Below, in pieces: positions 13,560 through 15,620 of a stretch of DNA of 15,620 nt. Source of the stretch: JBCBEX01 sp038528235 (lineage in GTDB: Bacteria > Bacteroidota > Rhodothermia > Rhodothermales > Rubricoccaceae). The stretch lies in assembly GCA_038528235.1 (NCBI GenBank), contig JBCBEX010000098.1, forward strand, positions 1-15,620, written 5' to 3'. The notes beneath the pieces are model-generated. The model was not told the origin of the DNA. It did no database searches and worked only from the letters and a program-made list of their open reading frames with translations. Both the position numbers and the translations under genes were made by a program. How positions within the stretch are numbered: position 1 is the first letter of the stretch; each line of letters begins with the position of its first letter.

Positions 13560-15620
13560 ATGCTCACGAGCTACTTCCTCGTTGCCCTCCGCACGCTGCG
13601 GCGCCAGACCGGCTACGCCGTCATCAACGTGCTCGGGCTGGCCCTTGGGCTCGCCTGCTTTGTGCTCATCGCGGTCTTCGTGGAGCACGAGTGGTCGTTC
13701 GACCGCCACCACCCCGAGGCCGACCGGCTCTACCGTGTCGAGCAGGTGATGCCGCGGGCGTTCATGGGCACGCGGCGGTTCCCAGCTACCCCTGCGCCGC
13801 TCGCGCAGACGTTGGTGGCAGACTTCCCGGAGGTCGAGGCCGCGACGGCGCTGACTGAGGACGAGGCGCTCCTCAGCTATGGCGAGGCGCACTACGTCCA
13901 GTATGGCTTCAAGGCTGACCCATCTTTTTTCGAAGTGTTTGGCATTCCACTCGTCCAGGGCGAGGCCGCCACGGCGCTCGCGGCACCGCGCTCCCTCGTG
14001 CTGACCATACCCCTCGCCACCAAGCTCTTCGGCGATGAGGCCCTCGCCGACCAGGCTGTCCTCGGCCAGACCGTGCGCCTGCGGGACGACACCGACTTTA
14101 CGGTCACAGGCCTCGTCGCAGCCCCTCCAGAGACGAGCTCGTTCGGCTTCACCTACGTGGCTACACTCGTGGACGACGGCACGTTCACGAGCAACCTCGA
14201 CCAGTGGAGCATGAGCGGGTGGAACACCTTCGTACGGCTCGCCGAGGGCGCCGACGCCGATGCATTCCACGCGCAGATGCCCGCGTTCCTCGACCGCTAC
14301 CGCTACACCGACCCCGAGGAGCAGCCACCGTCTGCGCAGCGGGTGCAGTACACCCTTCAGCCGCTGCTCGCCCTCCACCTCGACGCAGAGCTAAGCTACG
14401 ACCTCGGCACGCGCGGCGACGCGCGCACGGTGGCGCTCTATGCCATCATCGGCGTGGTGATCCTGCTGCTGGCGTGCGTCAACTACACCAACCTCGCCGT
14501 CGCGCGGTCGATCAAGCGCGCCCAGGAAGTGGGCGTGCGCAAGGCCATCGGCGGACGGCGCGCCCAGATCGTAGCGCAGTTCCTCGGCGAGTCGATCCTC
14601 ATGACCGCCCTCGCCCTCGTACTGGCCCTCGGCCTCGTACACGCCCTGCTTCCGACCTTCGGCGACCTCGTCGAACGGCCCCTCGCCATCGACTACGCCA
14701 GCGGCGGGCTCGTGCCCGGCCTCGCGCTGCTCGTGCTCACCGTCGGCGTGGTGGCGGGCAGCTACCCGGCGCTCTTCATGGCGCGGCTGGAGCCGATGCA
14801 GGTGCTCAAAGGCACCGTGCGCGGAAGCCGGTCGCGGCCGATGCTGCAGCGGGTGCTCATTGTCGGACAGTATGCGGCGTCCATCGTGCTGGTGGTGGGC
14901 AGCCTGGTGGTGTTCCAGCAGCTCCAGTTCGTGTCGCAGAGCGACCCGGGCTACGAGCGCGAGAACGTGGTCACGATGCAACTGCCGCACTGGACGTTGA
15001 GCGGCCTCTACCCGCCGGTCCGCGACGCCTGGCTGGACGATGCTAGCGTGACAGCCGTCACGGCCATGCAGGGCCTGCCCACCAGCATCTCGTCGAGTAC
15101 GTCCATCGCGGCGTGGGACGGACACGTGGGGGACGAGGACGTCCAGCTACAGTTCTACCAAACGATCACCGACTACGAGATTCTCGATGTGTTTGGGATC
15201 GACCTGGTCGCAGGGCGCTCGTTCTCGCGCGACCTCGCCAGTGATTCGCTGGGGGCCGTGCTGGTCAACGAGACGGCGGTGCAGGCCCTGGGCTGGACGC
15301 CGCAGCAGGCGATTGGGCGGTGGATCGGCAGTGAGGAGCAGCGCATCGTTGGGGTGATCCGTGACTTCCACCAGCACTCGATGCACCTGCCCATCGCGCC
15401 GCTGTTGCTGCGGCTGCAGCCCGACGGGCTAACCACCTTTGCAGCGCGCGTGCAGCCCGGCGACCTACCCACCACACTCGACCGGCTCCACGCCGCCGCG
15501 GCACAATTCACGTCCTACCCGTTGGAGCTGCGCTTCCTCGATGCTGAGTTCGACAAGCTCTACCGCGCCGACCGCCGCCTCGGACAGACCTTCGGCTTCT
15601 TCACCATCGCCGCGCTGCTC
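13560..15620 (+). CDS. Permease E: MacB/FtsX-superfamily ABC transporter permease (3' partial)
   Basis: The frame is open from ATG 13560 to the window edge: 687 codons with no stop, roughly 110-130 residues short of the paralogues. It starts MLTSYFLVALRTLRRQTGYA, with TM1 near 20-41, a MacB-type periplasmic domain, TM2 near 291-312 (VNYTNLA), EVGVRKAIGG at 323-332, TM3 near 344-364, TM4 near 384-408 and TM5 near 432-453. The second periplasmic domain carries RDFH at 601-604, where the other four have EDFH. The sequence stops inside TM6 (from about 677), so the second coupling loop and LRYE tail are not seen. The truncation is only the window end and gives no sign of a pseudogene. An ATPase or further paralogues could follow immediately downstream. 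Confidence 0.9.
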   Translation, partial: MLTSYFLVALRTLRRQTGYAVINVLGLALGLACFVLIAVFVEHEWSFDRHHPEADRLYRVEQVMPRAFMGTRRFPATPAPLAQTLVADFPEVEAATALTEDEALLSYGEAHYVQYGFKADPSFFEVFGIPLVQGEAATALAAPRSLVLTIPLATKLFGDEALADQAVLGQTVRLRDDTDFTVTGLVAAPPETSSFGFTYVATLVDDGTFTSNLDQWSMSGWNTFVRLAEGADADAFHAQMPAFLDRYRYTDPEEQPPSAQRVQYTLQPLLALHLDAELSYDLGTRGDARTVALYAIIGVVILLLACVNYTNLAVARSIKRAQEVGVRKAIGGRRAQIVAQFLGESILMTALALVLALGLVHALLPTFGDLVERPLAIDYASGGLVPGLALLVLTVGVVAGSYPALFMARLEPMQVLKGTVRGSRSRPMLQRVLIVGQYAASIVLVVGSLVVFQQLQFVSQSDPGYERENVVTMQLPHWTLSGLYPPVRDAWLDDASVTAVTAMQGLPTSISSSTSIAAWDGHVGDEDVQLQFYQTITDYEILDVFGIDLVAGRSFSRDLASDSLGAVLVNETAVQALGWTPQQAIGRWIGSEEQRIVGVIRDFHQHSMHLPIAPLLLRLQPDGLTTFAARVQPGDLPTTLDRLHAAAAQFTSYPLELRFLDAEFDKLYRADRRLGQTFGFFTIAALL

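Noticed and set aside
3450..15620. Complete MacAB-TolC-type efflux operon
   Set aside because: No ATPase, membrane-fusion protein or outer-membrane channel is encoded in the window; only permeases are present.

Overview
The window is GC-rich, densely coding bacterial DNA. It most likely comes from a high-GC member of the Bacteroidota/Rhodothermota group (Salinibacter, Rubricoccus or Rhodothermus-like). This is inferred from three things: high GC, no recognisable Shine-Dalgarno sequence in front of any start I examined, and about 800-residue double-FtsX permeases with the 'DPxxxLRYE' C-terminus, which are abundant in that group. No rRNA, tRNA, CRISPR array, insertion sequence or phage gene was seen.

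Left part (1-3270). A small four-helix membrane protein of unknown function (25-402, +) converges on an ATP-grasp ligase (419-1294, -). Their 3' ends meet in a 20-bp tandem duplication in which each copy supplies one gene's stop codon. A 124-bp divergent region (1295-1418) then separates the ATP-grasp gene from a two-gene + strand unit. This unit encodes an exported Gfo/Idh/MocA oxidoreductase (1419-2543) and, 4 bp later, an SGNH/GDSL hydrolase (2548-3270).

Right part (3450-15620). Five consecutive, same-strand, homologous permeases of the MacB/FtsX superfamily follow, called A to E here. Four are complete (806, 788, 801 and 814 aa) and the fifth runs off the window end after 687 codons. Each has TM1, a MacB-type periplasmic domain, TM2-TM4 with a cytoplasmic 'E(V/I)GVRK' loop, TM5, a second periplasmic domain with a '(E/R)DFH' motif, and (in the four complete ones) TM6-TM8 with a second 'GVRKVLGA' loop. 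No ABC ATPase, membrane-fusion protein or outer-membrane channel is encoded here, so as seen these are orphan permeases. They may share an ATPase encoded elsewhere or just outside the window. Substrates cannot be read from the sequence.

The non-coding DNA between the permeases is not random. Spacers B-C and C-D are homologous: stop codon, GC hairpin, then an inverted repeat that runs into 7-bp 'GACCTnn' repeats ending at the next start codon. Spacer A-B carries a related 7/14-bp periodic repeat that runs into a GTG start. The longer regions before A (179 bp) and before E (209 bp) share a different element containing a TGTGCG-4nt-CGCRCA inverted repeat. The simplest reading is two transcription units, A-B-C-D and E onward, each headed by the same leader and expanded by gene duplication.
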